Part shown: positions 55,317 through 63,502 of the stretch, piece by piece | Position numbering within the stretch: the first letter of the stretch is position 1 | Layout of the letters: every line of letters starts with the position of its first letter | Assembly: GCA_000722615.1 (NCBI GenBank) | Contig: JOKI01000003.1 | Span: forward strand, 154,448-218,447 | From: Pseudorhizobium pelagicum | GTDB lineage: Bacteria; Pseudomonadota; Alphaproteobacteria; Rhizobiales; Rhizobiaceae | Length of the DNA stretch: 64,000 bases | Direction of reading: 5' to 3' | Notes under the pieces: generated by a model | The model's input: only the letters and a program-made list of their open reading frames with translations | Databases searched by the model: none | What the model was told of the DNA's origin: nothing | Program-made: the position numbers and the translations under genes

Positions 55317-57163
55317 GGCAGGCTTTTCCTGGCTGCCGCGGCGGAGGCGGCAACGGTTTGCGCCGTGATCTCGCCCACGAGCCGGCTGGTGGCGGCTTCA
55401 TTGTTGCCGGCGTCGAGAAACAGCATGGTCGGCGGGCCGACGACCTGCAGTTGCTTCATCAGCGCCCGGTTGGCGTCGGTGATTTCGCTGAGATCGACGG
55501 AGATCAGGCGCATGCCGTCCAGTGCGCTCGCCACTCTCGCGTCGGGAAGAACGGACCGCTCGATCACCCGACAGGTGACGCACCAGTCGGCCGTAAAATA
55601 GACGAGGGACGGGGACTCGGTCGGACCGTCTGCGAGCAGCGAGGACAGTTCGGCGGACGATGCGACGGATCGGAAGGAGGTCTTGTCGATCTTTTCCGTC
55701 GATGCCGTGTCGCCGGATCGGGTGGCGGCCATGGCGGCGAGGGGTCTCAAGGGATCGGTGGCGCCTGACAGCGCGCCAATTCCCAGCATGACCCCATAGA
55801 GGCCTGCAAGAACGCCTGCGGACTTGGCAAGCCGCGCAAGGATGCCCGCTTCGGGTTGGATCGCATCGAAGGCGCCGATGACCACCGCGAAGGTAATCGC
55901 CAGGACGGACCACAGGAGCAGGCCCGTGCCGGCGGGCAGGAGGCGATCTGCGAGCCAGACGGCAGTGGCGAGGAAGAGGAAGCCGAAGACATGCCGCACC
56001 CGCTCCATCCATTGCCCGGCGCGGGGAAGCAGGCCCGAACCGAAGGTCCCCATCAGGATCAACGGGATCCCCTTGCCGACGCCGAGCGCAAAGAGTGCCG
56101 CTGCGCCGAGAACGACGTCTCCGGTCTGCGCGATGTAGAGGAGCGCGCCCGCCAGCGGTGCCGTCACGCAGGGGCCGATGACGAGGGCGGAGGAAAAGCC
56201 GAGTGCCGCCGAGGAGGCCAGCGACCCGTCGGAACCGCGGCGTCGCGCGAGCCGGTTCCGCAGAAAGGACGGAAGCTGCAGCTCGAAAAGCCCGAAGCTG
56301 GACAGTGCGAGCGCCACGAAGATGGCGACCACGACAATCGTCGCCGTGCTCGATTGCAGTGCCACCTGGAAGCCCTGGCCCCACCACGCGGCGACGACGC
56401 CGAAGAGACTGAAGGCCGCCGCCAGGGACAGGACATAGGCCAGCGACAGGGCAAATCCGCGCTTGGCGGAAAGCGTCTCCCCTTCTCTCGAAAGCGCCGC
56501 CGCGAGGATCGGGTACATTGGAAACACGCAGGGCGTGAAGGCCAGCAGCAGGCCGAGGCCCATGAAGCCGGCGATCAGCAACGCCACGCCGCCGCGGTCG
56601 AGGAGCGAACCGACCACCCCGTTTTCCGACTGGTCCGATATGCGGATGCCCGATCCCTCAGCAGAGGGCGAGGCCGCCTTCGACAGGAGAGGAAAGGCGG
56701 CCGGTGACTCCCGCGCCGGTGGGGCTGCCTCGTTGGCACTCCAACCCGGCGCCTGTGCGAGTGTCGCGGGATCGATCTCCACCGTGGCCGGCGGATAGCA
56801 GAGCCCGCCGTCCTGGCAGCCCTGGTAGGTCACCTTCACCGTGCCCGTGGTCGGTGCAGCAACGCTCGCCGTGGCGGTACCGTAATAGACCTCGGTGCTG
56901 CCAAAGCCGGGATCATCCTTGATCACACCCGGTGGAGTGGCCATCTCCACGGACAGGCCGTCGCTGCCGGTGGCGCTCAGATATTCCCGGTACAGATAGT
57001 AGCCGTCCTCAAGCTGCCATCTTAGTGCGATGTCGGGACCGTCCCAGTGGGCCTCCACACGGAAGGCCTGATCCATGGGCAGCGGCGCCTTAAGGGCAGG
57101 CGTCGCCACCGCTGCTGCGGCGAATGTGAGGATGAACCATGAGGTCGACAGGAAGAAACGCAA
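55313..57163 (-). CDS. dsbD: Thiol:disulfide interchange protein DsbD
   Basis: A 616-residue inner-membrane reductant conduit. After the signal sequence, the periplasmic alpha domain (about 25-150) has its Cys pair in GCQDGGLCYPP. The membrane beta domain has eight helices with Cys in FTPCVFPMYP and VIGPCVTAPL. The gamma domain (about 490-616) has the thioredoxin motif FTADWCVTC and the GPPTMLFLD loop. All six redox cysteines are present. It is first of four coupled genes and is divergent from a response-regulator gene across a CTTAAG box. Confidence 0.94.
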   Translation of the reverse strand: MRFFLSTSWFILTFAAAAVATPALKAPLPMDQAFRVEAHWDGPDIALRWQLEDGYYLYREYLSATGSDGLSVEMATPPGVIKDDPGFGSTEVYYGTATASVAAPTTGTVKVTYQGCQDGGLCYPPATVEIDPATLAQAPGWSANEAAPPARESPAAFPLLSKAASPSAEGSGIRISDQSENGVVGSLLDRGGVALLIAGFMGLGLLLAFTPCVFPMYPILAAALSREGETLSAKRGFALSLAYVLSLAAAFSLFGVVAAWWGQGFQVALQSSTATIVVVAIFVALALSSFGLFELQLPSFLRNRLARRRGSDGSLASSAALGFSSALVIGPCVTAPLAGALLYIAQTGDVVLGAAALFALGVGKGIPLILMGTFGSGLLPRAGQWMERVRHVFGFLFLATAVWLADRLLPAGTGLLLWSVLAITFAVVIGAFDAIQPEAGILARLAKSAGVLAGLYGVMLGIGALSGATDPLRPLAAMAATRSGDTASTEKIDKTSFRSVASSAELSSLLADGPTESPSLVYFTADWCVTCRVIERSVLPDARVASALDGMRLISVDLSEITDANRALMKQLQVVGPPTMLFLDAGNNEAATSRLVGEITAQTVAASAAAARKSLP

Positions 57164-57210
57164 GGCTCCACTCCGTTGCTGTGTATGGAGCGGCGGTCTC
57201 TCCTCCCAAG

Positions 57211-57227
57211 CTTAAGGCAGCCTTAAG
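57211..57227. promoter_or_regulatory. Response-regulator binding box between dsbD operon and two-component genes
   Basis: CTTAAG (57211-57216), five bases, CTTAAG (57222-57227) form a direct repeat with 11-bp period. This equals the box bound by PmrA/QseB/TctD-type OmpR-family regulators. It lies 48 bp upstream of dsbD and 41 bp upstream of the regulator gene, so one site could serve both. Confidence 0.6.
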
Positions 57228-57267
57228 GTGACGGGAGCAGGGAGATGACGAACGCGACGAGGATGTG

Positions 57268-57930
57268 ATGCGCCTGCTGGTGGTTGAAGATGACGAGATC
57301 CTGCTCGACGGCCTGAAGGTCGGGCTGCAGATGTGCGGCTTCACGGTCGATACCGTGACCTCGGTTGCCGATGCGCAGGCGGCCGTACACGCCGACACCT
57401 TCGACGCCATCATCCTCGACCTCATGCTCCCCGACGGATCGGGGCTCGACGTCCTGGCCAGAATGCGCCGGTCCGGCGACCGCACGCCGGTTCTTCTCCT
57501 GACGGCAAAGGACGAGGTGGCCGACCGAATTGCCGGGCTTGATTGCGGCGCCGACGATTATCTCGGCAAACCCTTCGATCTTGACGAGGTCGCTGCCCGG
57601 CTGCGTGCCATCGTGCGCCGTGCCCATGGCAGGGCGATCGGACATCTGGAATGGAACGACATGGTTCTCGATCCGGCACGCATGTCGGCATTGCGCGATG
57701 GCACGGCGGTTGCCTTGTCGCGACGGGAATTTGCCATCCTGCAGGCGTTGATGGAGGCGCCCGGGGTTATACAGTCCAAGACGAGCCTGGAGCAGAAACT
57801 CTACGGGTGGCAGGAGGAGGTGGAAAGCAACACCGTCGAGGTACACATCCACAAGCTTCGATCCAAGCTCGGCGCGTCCTTCATCGAAACCGTGCGAGGC
57901 GCCGGCTACCGTCTGAGGGCGGTGCCATGA
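57268..57930 (+). CDS. OmpR/PmrA-family response regulator
   Basis: A 220-residue two-component regulator. The receiver domain has the acidic pair EDDE at 7-10, the phospho-acceptor Asp51 in AIILDLMLP, and Lys in DDYLGKPF. The C-terminal winged helix reads LSRREFAILQALM, VEVHIHKLRSKLG and ETVRGAGYRL. The ATG at 57268 follows GAGGATGTG; a GTG one codon earlier is possible. It overlaps the kinase gene by 4 bp. The adjacent CTTAAG-N5-CTTAAG box suggests control of itself and of dsbD. Confidence 0.93.
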   Translation: MRLLVVEDDEILLDGLKVGLQMCGFTVDTVTSVADAQAAVHADTFDAIILDLMLPDGSGLDVLARMRRSGDRTPVLLLTAKDEVADRIAGLDCGADDYLGKPFDLDEVAARLRAIVRRAHGRAIGHLEWNDMVLDPARMSALRDGTAVALSRREFAILQALMEAPGVIQSKTSLEQKLYGWQEEVESNTVEVHIHKLRSKLGASFIETVRGAGYRLRAVP

Positions 57931-59297
57931 ATTCGATCCGGACAAGGCTGTTTGTCATCCTGCTCGCCACAACCGGCGCCGTCTGGCTCTTCGCTGCGGC
58001 ATGGATCTACGCCAGCACCCAGGCGGAGGTCGAGCGTGTTCTCGACGCCCGTCTGATGGAAGCTGCCCGGATGGTGAGCTCGTTGATCACGGATCACCGT
58101 ATAGATCCCGTGGCGGCGGTGGACGCGGCAACCGCAAATGCGCCGCCTCCACCGTTCGAGGAGGCGGGCGACAGCTACAGCCGGCAGCTCTCCTGTCAGA
58201 TCTGGTCACTGCAAGGCAGCCTTGTCAGCCGATCCGAAAGCGCGCCTGCGACCTCGCTGGCCAGCCACATGAATGGTTTCGAGGAGACCGAGATCGACGG
58301 GGAAAGGTGGCGGGTCTATGCCGTCGTCAATCCGTCGCTCGGCGTTCGCGTGCTCGTCGGAGACAGTCTCGAAATCCGCGAGCGGCTGATCGGCGACGTC
58401 ATCAAAGGGCTTCTTCTTCCCGGGATCGCCATTCTCCCGATCCTCGCGGCTCTGATCTGGCTGAGCGTCGGTCGAGGTCTTGCTCCCCTGACCCGCATTG
58501 CCGAAGGACTGGCAGGCCGTTCAGCCTCGGAGCTGCATCCCGTCGACGACGGCTCCGTACCGCGGGAGGTGCGTCCGGTCATCCTGGCCCTGAACAGCCT
58601 GTTCGGCCGTGTTGCCGAAGCGCGCGACCGCGAGCGCAGTTTTACGGCCTATGCCGCGCACGAACTGAAGACGCCGCTCGCAGGGCTGAAGACCCAGGCG
58701 CAGATCGCGCTCCGGACCGACGATCAGAAGGTCCAGCGCGACGCACTGTCTCACATTTCCACCAGCGTCGACCGGACCAGTCGGATGGTTAGACAGCTCA
58801 TCGATCTGGCGACCGTCGATGCGTCGCAGGGCGTCGCGACGGACGAACCCGTCGACATCGCGGCGCTGCTGGGCGAAGTCGCGGCAGAACTGGAGACGCA
58901 ACTTGCGGTCAACGACGCCCATGTCGCGGTGGAGCTTGGCGATCAGGCGCAGCGCCCGGCCGTGCTCCGGATCGACAGGGTCCTGCTCCGTCTGGCCATC
59001 CGGAACCTGCTGGAAAATGCCATCCAGCATTCCCCGAAAGGTGGAGAAGTCCGGTGTCGCGTCACGGTGCGGCGGAACGAGGTCGTCGTCGAGATCCTGG
59101 ACGAGGGGCCGGGAATTCCCCAGGCGGAAGAAAAACGTGCCACGGAACGCTTCTACAGAGGCTCCAAGGTCCATGGCCATGGGAGCGGGCTCGGACTGTC
59201 GATCGTCCAGATGGCACTTGACCGCCTCGGCGGCAGCCTGGCGTTCGACAGAGGCGGCCGGTGGTTCACGGCAAGGGTATCGTTCCCTCTCCTGTAG
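57927..59297 (+). CDS. Sensor histidine kinase (QseC/PmrB-like)
   Basis: A 456-residue inner-membrane kinase. Two transmembrane helices (about 10-30 and 156-178) flank a periplasmic domain of about 125 residues with a single Cys (QLSCQIW). A short HAMP region, then the H-box FTAYAAHELKTPLAG with His245, N-box NLLENAIQHS, G1 DEGPGIP and G2 GHGSGLGLSI follow. The lone periplasmic Cys would suit redox sensing, but QseC-type kinases also sense metals or peptides. It is coupled to the regulator by an ATGA overlap. Confidence 0.92.
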   Translation: MNSIRTRLFVILLATTGAVWLFAAAWIYASTQAEVERVLDARLMEAARMVSSLITDHRIDPVAAVDAATANAPPPPFEEAGDSYSRQLSCQIWSLQGSLVSRSESAPATSLASHMNGFEETEIDGERWRVYAVVNPSLGVRVLVGDSLEIRERLIGDVIKGLLLPGIAILPILAALIWLSVGRGLAPLTRIAEGLAGRSASELHPVDDGSVPREVRPVILALNSLFGRVAEARDRERSFTAYAAHELKTPLAGLKTQAQIALRTDDQKVQRDALSHISTSVDRTSRMVRQLIDLATVDASQGVATDEPVDIAALLGEVAAELETQLAVNDAHVAVELGDQAQRPAVLRIDRVLLRLAIRNLLENAIQHSPKGGEVRCRVTVRRNEVVVEILDEGPGIPQAEEKRATERFYRGSKVHGHGSGLGLSIVQMALDRLGGSLAFDRGGRWFTARVSFPLL

Positions 59298-59300
59298 TGG

Positions 59301-59336
59301 GATCCGCCTCTGCGGGAAGCATGCAGAGGCAGGATC
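59301..59336. other. Stem-loop in the convergent gap after the kinase gene
   Basis: GATCCGCCTCTGC (59301-59313) pairs with GCAGAGGC-A-GGATC (59323-59336) with one bulged A and a 9-nt loop. No T-run follows on either strand. It sits between converging genes and probably marks transcript ends. Confidence 0.5.
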
Positions 59337-59352
59337 GACAGGGTCGCTCCGA

Positions 59353-60345
59353 CTAATGCGCGCCCTGTGAACTCTTCCGTGACCGCAGAGCTTTCAGCGA
59401 TCGCCATGCAGGGGAGATCACATAGCCGGCAACCGGTATCAGCGCGCCGCCGATCATCAATCCCGCCACTCCGTAGCCGGTGGATTCGACGACCCACGAA
59501 ACCATACCCGACAGACCCGGCAGGGCATGTGCTGCCGCTTCGGCCCCATGATGTATGATGCTTCCAGGCTGGGGCAGGCCGAACCCCTTGAGCCCATGCA
59601 CGATGATGCCGCCGCCGACCCATATCATCGCGGCAGTGCCGACAACGCTGAGAATGGACATCAGGACCGGCATGCCCTTGACGAGTCCACGGCCAAAGGT
59701 GCGGGCGATGCCTGTCCTGTTGGTGGCGAGCGACAGGCCCACGTCGTCCGCCTTCACGAGCAATGCCACGGCGCCATAGACGGCCAGCGTCATGCCGAAG
59801 GCGACAAGCACCAGGATGATCGCCTGCGACAGAAGGTTTTCGTCCGGCAGCTCGGCGAGGGCGATCGCCATGATCTCGGCAGACAGGATGAAGTCGGTCT
59901 TGATCGCTCCGGCGACTTTCTGGTCCTCCAGCGTCTTGGGGGCCACGGCAACGGAATCCAGATGCGCTTCGTGCTCGTGTGCCTGGCTCGGAGCCAGGAG
60001 GTGATAGACCTTCTCGGCACCCTCGTAACACAGATACGCACCGCCGATCATCAGCAACGGCGTTATCGCCCACGGCAGGAGGTAACCCAAGGCAAGCGCG
60101 GCCGGCAGCAGGAACAGGAGCTTGTTCTTGATCGAACCCTTGGCGATCTTGAAGACGATGGGCAGTTCGCGGTCGGCAGCAAAGCCCTGAACATAGCGGG
60201 GCGTCACGGCCGCATCGTCGATGACGGCGCCCGTGGCCTTGATGCCGGCCTTCATGGCCATTCCGGTCACGTCATCGAGGGAGGCGGCGGCGACTTTTGC
60301 CAAGCCGGCGACGTCGTCCAACAGACCAAGCAGTCCTATGCTCAA
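59353..60345 (-). CDS. DUF808 family inner-membrane protein
   Basis: A 330-residue membrane protein. The N-terminus (SIGLLGLLDDVAGLAKVAAASLDDV), then AGIKATGAVIDDAAVTPRYVQG and ELPIVFKIAKGSIKNKL, are characteristic of the DUF808/YedI family, followed by about six helices. The middle loop has a His-rich HEHEAHLD. The function of the family is unknown. An EcfG-type promoter immediately upstream suggests induction in general stress. Confidence 0.9.
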   Translation of the reverse strand: MSIGLLGLLDDVAGLAKVAAASLDDVTGMAMKAGIKATGAVIDDAAVTPRYVQGFAADRELPIVFKIAKGSIKNKLLFLLPAALALGYLLPWAITPLLMIGGAYLCYEGAEKVYHLLAPSQAHEHEAHLDSVAVAPKTLEDQKVAGAIKTDFILSAEIMAIALAELPDENLLSQAIILVLVAFGMTLAVYGAVALLVKADDVGLSLATNRTGIARTFGRGLVKGMPVLMSILSVVGTAAMIWVGGGIIVHGLKGFGLPQPGSIIHHGAEAAAHALPGLSGMVSWVVESTGYGVAGLMIGGALIPVAGYVISPAWRSLKALRSRKSSQGAH

Positions 60346-60381
60346 GGCAGTTTCTCCTGAATTTCCGTCCCGCTCAGCCTG

Positions 60382-60406
60382 AACGGCCTGCCGCCGCTGC
60401 TGTTCC
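60382..60406 (-). promoter_or_regulatory. EcfG/RpoE2-type promoter for the DUF808 gene
   Basis: On the minus strand GGAAC (60402-60406), 17 bp, then GTT (60382-60384). The expected start of transcription is about 30 nt before the DUF808 ATG. It has the same spacing as the sites at 1613 and 5332. Confidence 0.5.
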
Positions 60407-60515
60407 GCGTAATCTGCCGCGCCCCCTTTGAGACGGCCTGATCATTTTCCATTCGGTCTTATCCATAAATGACCCGGCCGCCGGTGTCGCGTCGGATCTC
60501 GATCGCTCCCGTCCA

Positions 60516-60543
60516 CTTGCGGCCTGGCCCGAAGCCACTAGAT
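60516..60543 (+). promoter_or_regulatory. Sigma70-like promoter for the PRISE-type reductase gene
   Basis: CTTGCG (60516-60521), a 16-bp spacer and CTAGAT (60538-60543) resemble the rhizobial consensus. The ATG is 25 bp downstream. Spacing is one base short, so the call is tentative. Confidence 0.35.
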
Positions 60544-60568
60544 AGGCCGCAGTACGACAGGAGCATGA

Positions 60569-61630
60569 ATGACACATAAAGCATTGATCGTGGGCGCGAG
60601 TGGCATCGTCGGCAGCGCGACGGCGAAGCTTCTCAGCGATGAGGGATGGCAGGTCTGGGGTCTGGCCCGCACGCCGCGGCAGCAGGCGAATGTGACGCCC
60701 GTGGCGGCCGATCTTCTCGATCCTGCCGCGCTCGCCTCGGCGCTATCCGGTCTCGACCCGTCGCATGTGTTCATCTCGAGCTGGCTGCGGCAGGCGACGG
60801 AAGCGGAGAACATCCGCGTCAATTCCGCCATGGTGCGCAATCTTCTCACCGCGCTGTCGCCGGCCAAATCCGTCAAGCATGTCGCGCTGGTGACGGGCCT
60901 CAAGCATTATCTGGGGCCTTTCGAGAACTACGGAAAAGGGGTGCTGCCGCAGACCCCGTTCCGCGAGGAACAGGGCCGCCTCGACGTGGACAATTTCTAT
61001 TACGCGCAGGAAGACGAGGTCTTCGCTGCCGCTGATCGAGACGGCTTCACCTGGAGCGTCCATCGTCCGCACACGATCGTCGGCAAGGCGGTCGGCAACG
61101 CCATGAACATGGGCACGACACTGGCCGTCTATGCGTCGATCTGCAAGCACACAGGGCGGCCGTTCCGTTTCCCCGGCGTCGAGATGCAGTGGGAGGGCGT
61201 CACCGACATGACCGATGCCACGCTGCTTGCCCGGCATCTCCTCTGGGCTTCCACCACACAGGCAGCGGCCAACCAGGACTTCAACGTCGCCAACGGCGAT
61301 GTCTTCCGCTGGAAGTGGATGTGGGGGCGTATCGCCGACTGGTTCGGCATCGAAGCTGCGCCCTTCGATGGCACCATGCGACCGCTCGAAGAGCAGATGG
61401 CGGACGACGCAGCGACATGGAGCGAGATCGCCAGGCACCACGATCTGGCGGAACCGGACATGAACCGGCTGGTGTCGCCCTGGCACACGGACGCGGATCT
61501 CGGACGGCCGATCGAGGTCATTACCGACATGTCGAAGAGCCGTCGCCTCGGTTTCCTCGACTATCAGCCGACAGACGACGCCTTCATTGCGCTCTTTGAG
61601 GAACTGCGCGCTGACCGGCTGATCCCATAA
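60569..61630 (+). CDS. PRISE-type (atypical SDR) NADPH-dependent reductase
   Basis: A 353-residue Rossmann protein. KALIVGASGIVGSATAKLL binds the cofactor. GLKHYLGPFENY, FYYAQEDEVF and WSVHRPHTIVGKAVGNAMN are motifs shared with the progesterone 5-beta-reductase/iridoid synthase group, which reduce activated C=C bonds. The Tyr in NFYYAQED and Lys in GLKHY stand where the catalytic pair is expected. The bacterial substrate is unknown; the gene stands alone. Confidence 0.85.
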   Translation: MTHKALIVGASGIVGSATAKLLSDEGWQVWGLARTPRQQANVTPVAADLLDPAALASALSGLDPSHVFISSWLRQATEAENIRVNSAMVRNLLTALSPAKSVKHVALVTGLKHYLGPFENYGKGVLPQTPFREEQGRLDVDNFYYAQEDEVFAAADRDGFTWSVHRPHTIVGKAVGNAMNMGTTLAVYASICKHTGRPFRFPGVEMQWEGVTDMTDATLLARHLLWASTTQAAANQDFNVANGDVFRWKWMWGRIADWFGIEAAPFDGTMRPLEEQMADDAATWSEIARHHDLAEPDMNRLVSPWHTDADLGRPIEVITDMSKSRRLGFLDYQPTDDAFIALFEELRADRLIP

Positions 61631-61813
61631 GGACACCGCCGATCGGACAGCAAACGAGTCGCTCTCAGGAAGAAACTCGCTTTGCCACCATGGCTGCACG
61701 CGCTTTCGGCGGGTGGGCCCTTCTGATCCGGCATGACCGGGAAAGCGTATAGAGGTCATGACAGAACCCCAAGGTCGGCGTGCTCGACCTTGTCCCATGG
61801 CCAGAGGCGCAGC

Positions 61814-62167
61814 ATGATTGAGACGATGCAGGTCACTGTCTGGTTTGACAGCAGTTGTCCGCTCTGCCGGCGGGAGATCGCGCTGATGCGACGGCTTGAC
61901 CGGCGTGGCGCGATCCGTTTCGTCGATGCCGGCGATCCGAATGCGACCTGTCCGGTGGACAGGGACGCGATACTGGCCCGCTTCCATGCAGAGGAGGGCG
62001 GAAAGCTGCTTTCGGGTGCTGCCGCGTTTGCCGCCATGTGGCGCGCCATCCCGCTTCTGCGGCCGCTCGGGCTGTTGGCCGGCTGGCGTCCCCTGACGCC
62101 GCTTTTCGAAGCAGCCTATCGCGGTTTCCTGCGGGTGCGGCCACGCCTGCAGAGGCTGATGCGTTGA
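61814..62167 (+). CDS. DUF393 (DCC) family thiol-disulfide oxidoreductase-like protein
   Basis: A 117-residue protein. The family motif FDSSCPLCRREIALMRRLD (a D-x2-C-x2-C thioredoxin-like active site) is near the N-terminus, with FVDAGDPN and a C-terminal helix ending RVRPRLQRLMR. The start at 61814 follows AGAGGCG; the longer frame is unsupported. It overlaps the next gene by 4 bp (TTGA), suggesting that it works with the ABC1-type kinase. The DCC family is poorly characterised. Confidence 0.85.
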   Translation: MIETMQVTVWFDSSCPLCRREIALMRRLDRRGAIRFVDAGDPNATCPVDRDAILARFHAEEGGKLLSGAAAFAAMWRAIPLLRPLGLLAGWRPLTPLFEAAYRGFLRVRPRLQRLMR

Positions 62168-63480
62168 GCAAGGATCGCTATCGCCCGGTTCCCCAGAGCC
62201 GTCTGGGGCGGCTTGCAGCCTTCGGCCAGCTTGCCGGCGGGGTCGCTTCCGGTGTTCTGTCGGAGGGTCTGACCCGGCTGGCGCAGGGCGAACGGCCGCA
62301 TCTTCGCGACCTGCTGCTGACGCCCGCGAATGCGCGGCGGGTCACCGACCAGCTGTCGCGCCTGCGGGGAGCTGCCATGAAGCTTGGTCAGATGCTCTCG
62401 CTCGATCCCGGTGACGTCCTGCCGGGGGAACTGACAGCCATTCTCGGGCAGTTGCGGGATGCCGCCCACTTCATGCCGGACAGCCAGCTTCAGGCGGCCC
62501 TGGCGTCGGCCTGGGGCCCCGACTGGCGAAGCCATTTTTCCCGCTTCGACATGGTTCCGATCGCCGCAGCCTCCATCGGGCAGGTCCACCATGCGGTGCT
62601 CATATCGGGGCAGGAACTGGCCGTGAAGGTGCAGTATCCGGGCGTCGTCGCCAGCATCGATGCCGATATCGACAATGTCGCGACACTTCTGCGGATGTCC
62701 GGTCTCTTGCCCTCCAACCTGGATATCACGGCGCATCTGGCGGAGGCGAAACGGCAGCTTCACGAGGAAGCGGACTATCTGCGCGAAGCGGACCAGATGC
62801 GCCGCTACCGTGCCCTTCTCGCCGATGATCCACGTTTTCTGCTTCCAGAACCCGTCGACGCACTGTTGCGTCCGACTATCCTGCCGATGGACTTTATGCC
62901 CGGTTCTGCCATCGAAGCGCTTGCGGCAGCACCGGAGCCGCAACGGAATGCTGCGCTGTCGGCCATCGTCGGGCTGGTGCTGCGGGAGATGTTTGAATTC
63001 GGCCTGATGCAGACGGACCCGAATTTCGCGAACTTCCTGTGGCAGGGTGACAGCGAACGGATCGTGCTTCTCGACTTCGGAGCAACACGTGCCGTTGCGC
63101 CGGACAGCGCATCGGACTATCGCCGCCTTCTGCGTGCGGGATTGAACGGCAACGTCGACGAGGTTAGGGATGCATTGCTGGCGATGGATTATCTGTCGCG
63201 CGCGCAGGTGCAACGGCACGGCGCGGAAATCGATGCGATGATCCGCATCGTGCTCGATCATGTTCACGCGGACCCCGATGGCATGGTCGATTTCTCCGAC
63301 CGCGGCCCGCTGGCGCATGTCCGCGACCGGGCAGCCCCGATCCTTGCCGACCGGACCGGCTGGAGCCTGCCATCTCCCGACAAGATGTTCCTGCAGCGCA
63401 AGATCAGCGGCACCGCGCTGATGTGCATGAACACGCGCGTCAGGCTGCCGTTGATGCCGATGCTGAAGCGCTACGCCTGA
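62164..63480 (+). CDS. ABC1/UbiB-family atypical kinase
   Basis: A 438-residue protein of the ABC1/ADCK/UbiB group. The KxGQ motif (GAAMKLGQMLS), AAASIGQVHHA, the ATP-binding Lys in LAVKVQYPG and the DPNFANFLW plus VLLDFGATR motifs are all present. Such proteins support coenzyme Q synthesis or related lipid handling through ATPase activity. The start is TTG at 62164, overlapping the DUF393 stop, with an AGAGG site upstream. It is distinct from canonical ubiB in lacking the C-terminal transmembrane pair. Confidence 0.88.
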   Translation: MSKDRYRPVPQSRLGRLAAFGQLAGGVASGVLSEGLTRLAQGERPHLRDLLLTPANARRVTDQLSRLRGAAMKLGQMLSLDPGDVLPGELTAILGQLRDAAHFMPDSQLQAALASAWGPDWRSHFSRFDMVPIAAASIGQVHHAVLISGQELAVKVQYPGVVASIDADIDNVATLLRMSGLLPSNLDITAHLAEAKRQLHEEADYLREADQMRRYRALLADDPRFLLPEPVDALLRPTILPMDFMPGSAIEALAAAPEPQRNAALSAIVGLVLREMFEFGLMQTDPNFANFLWQGDSERIVLLDFGATRAVAPDSASDYRRLLRAGLNGNVDEVRDALLAMDYLSRAQVQRHGAEIDAMIRIVLDHVHADPDGMVDFSDRGPLAHVRDRAAPILADRTGWSLPSPDKMFLQRKISGTALMCMNTRVRLPLMPMLKRYA

Positions 63481-63502
63481 CCGCTAGGCGCGGCGCTCGC
63501 GA

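Noticed and set aside
61771-61791. AAGGTCG/CGACCTT hairpin as a terminator before the DUF393 gene
   Set aside because: The stem is 7 bp with a 7-nt loop and no T-run, and it lies 23 bp before a start codon.
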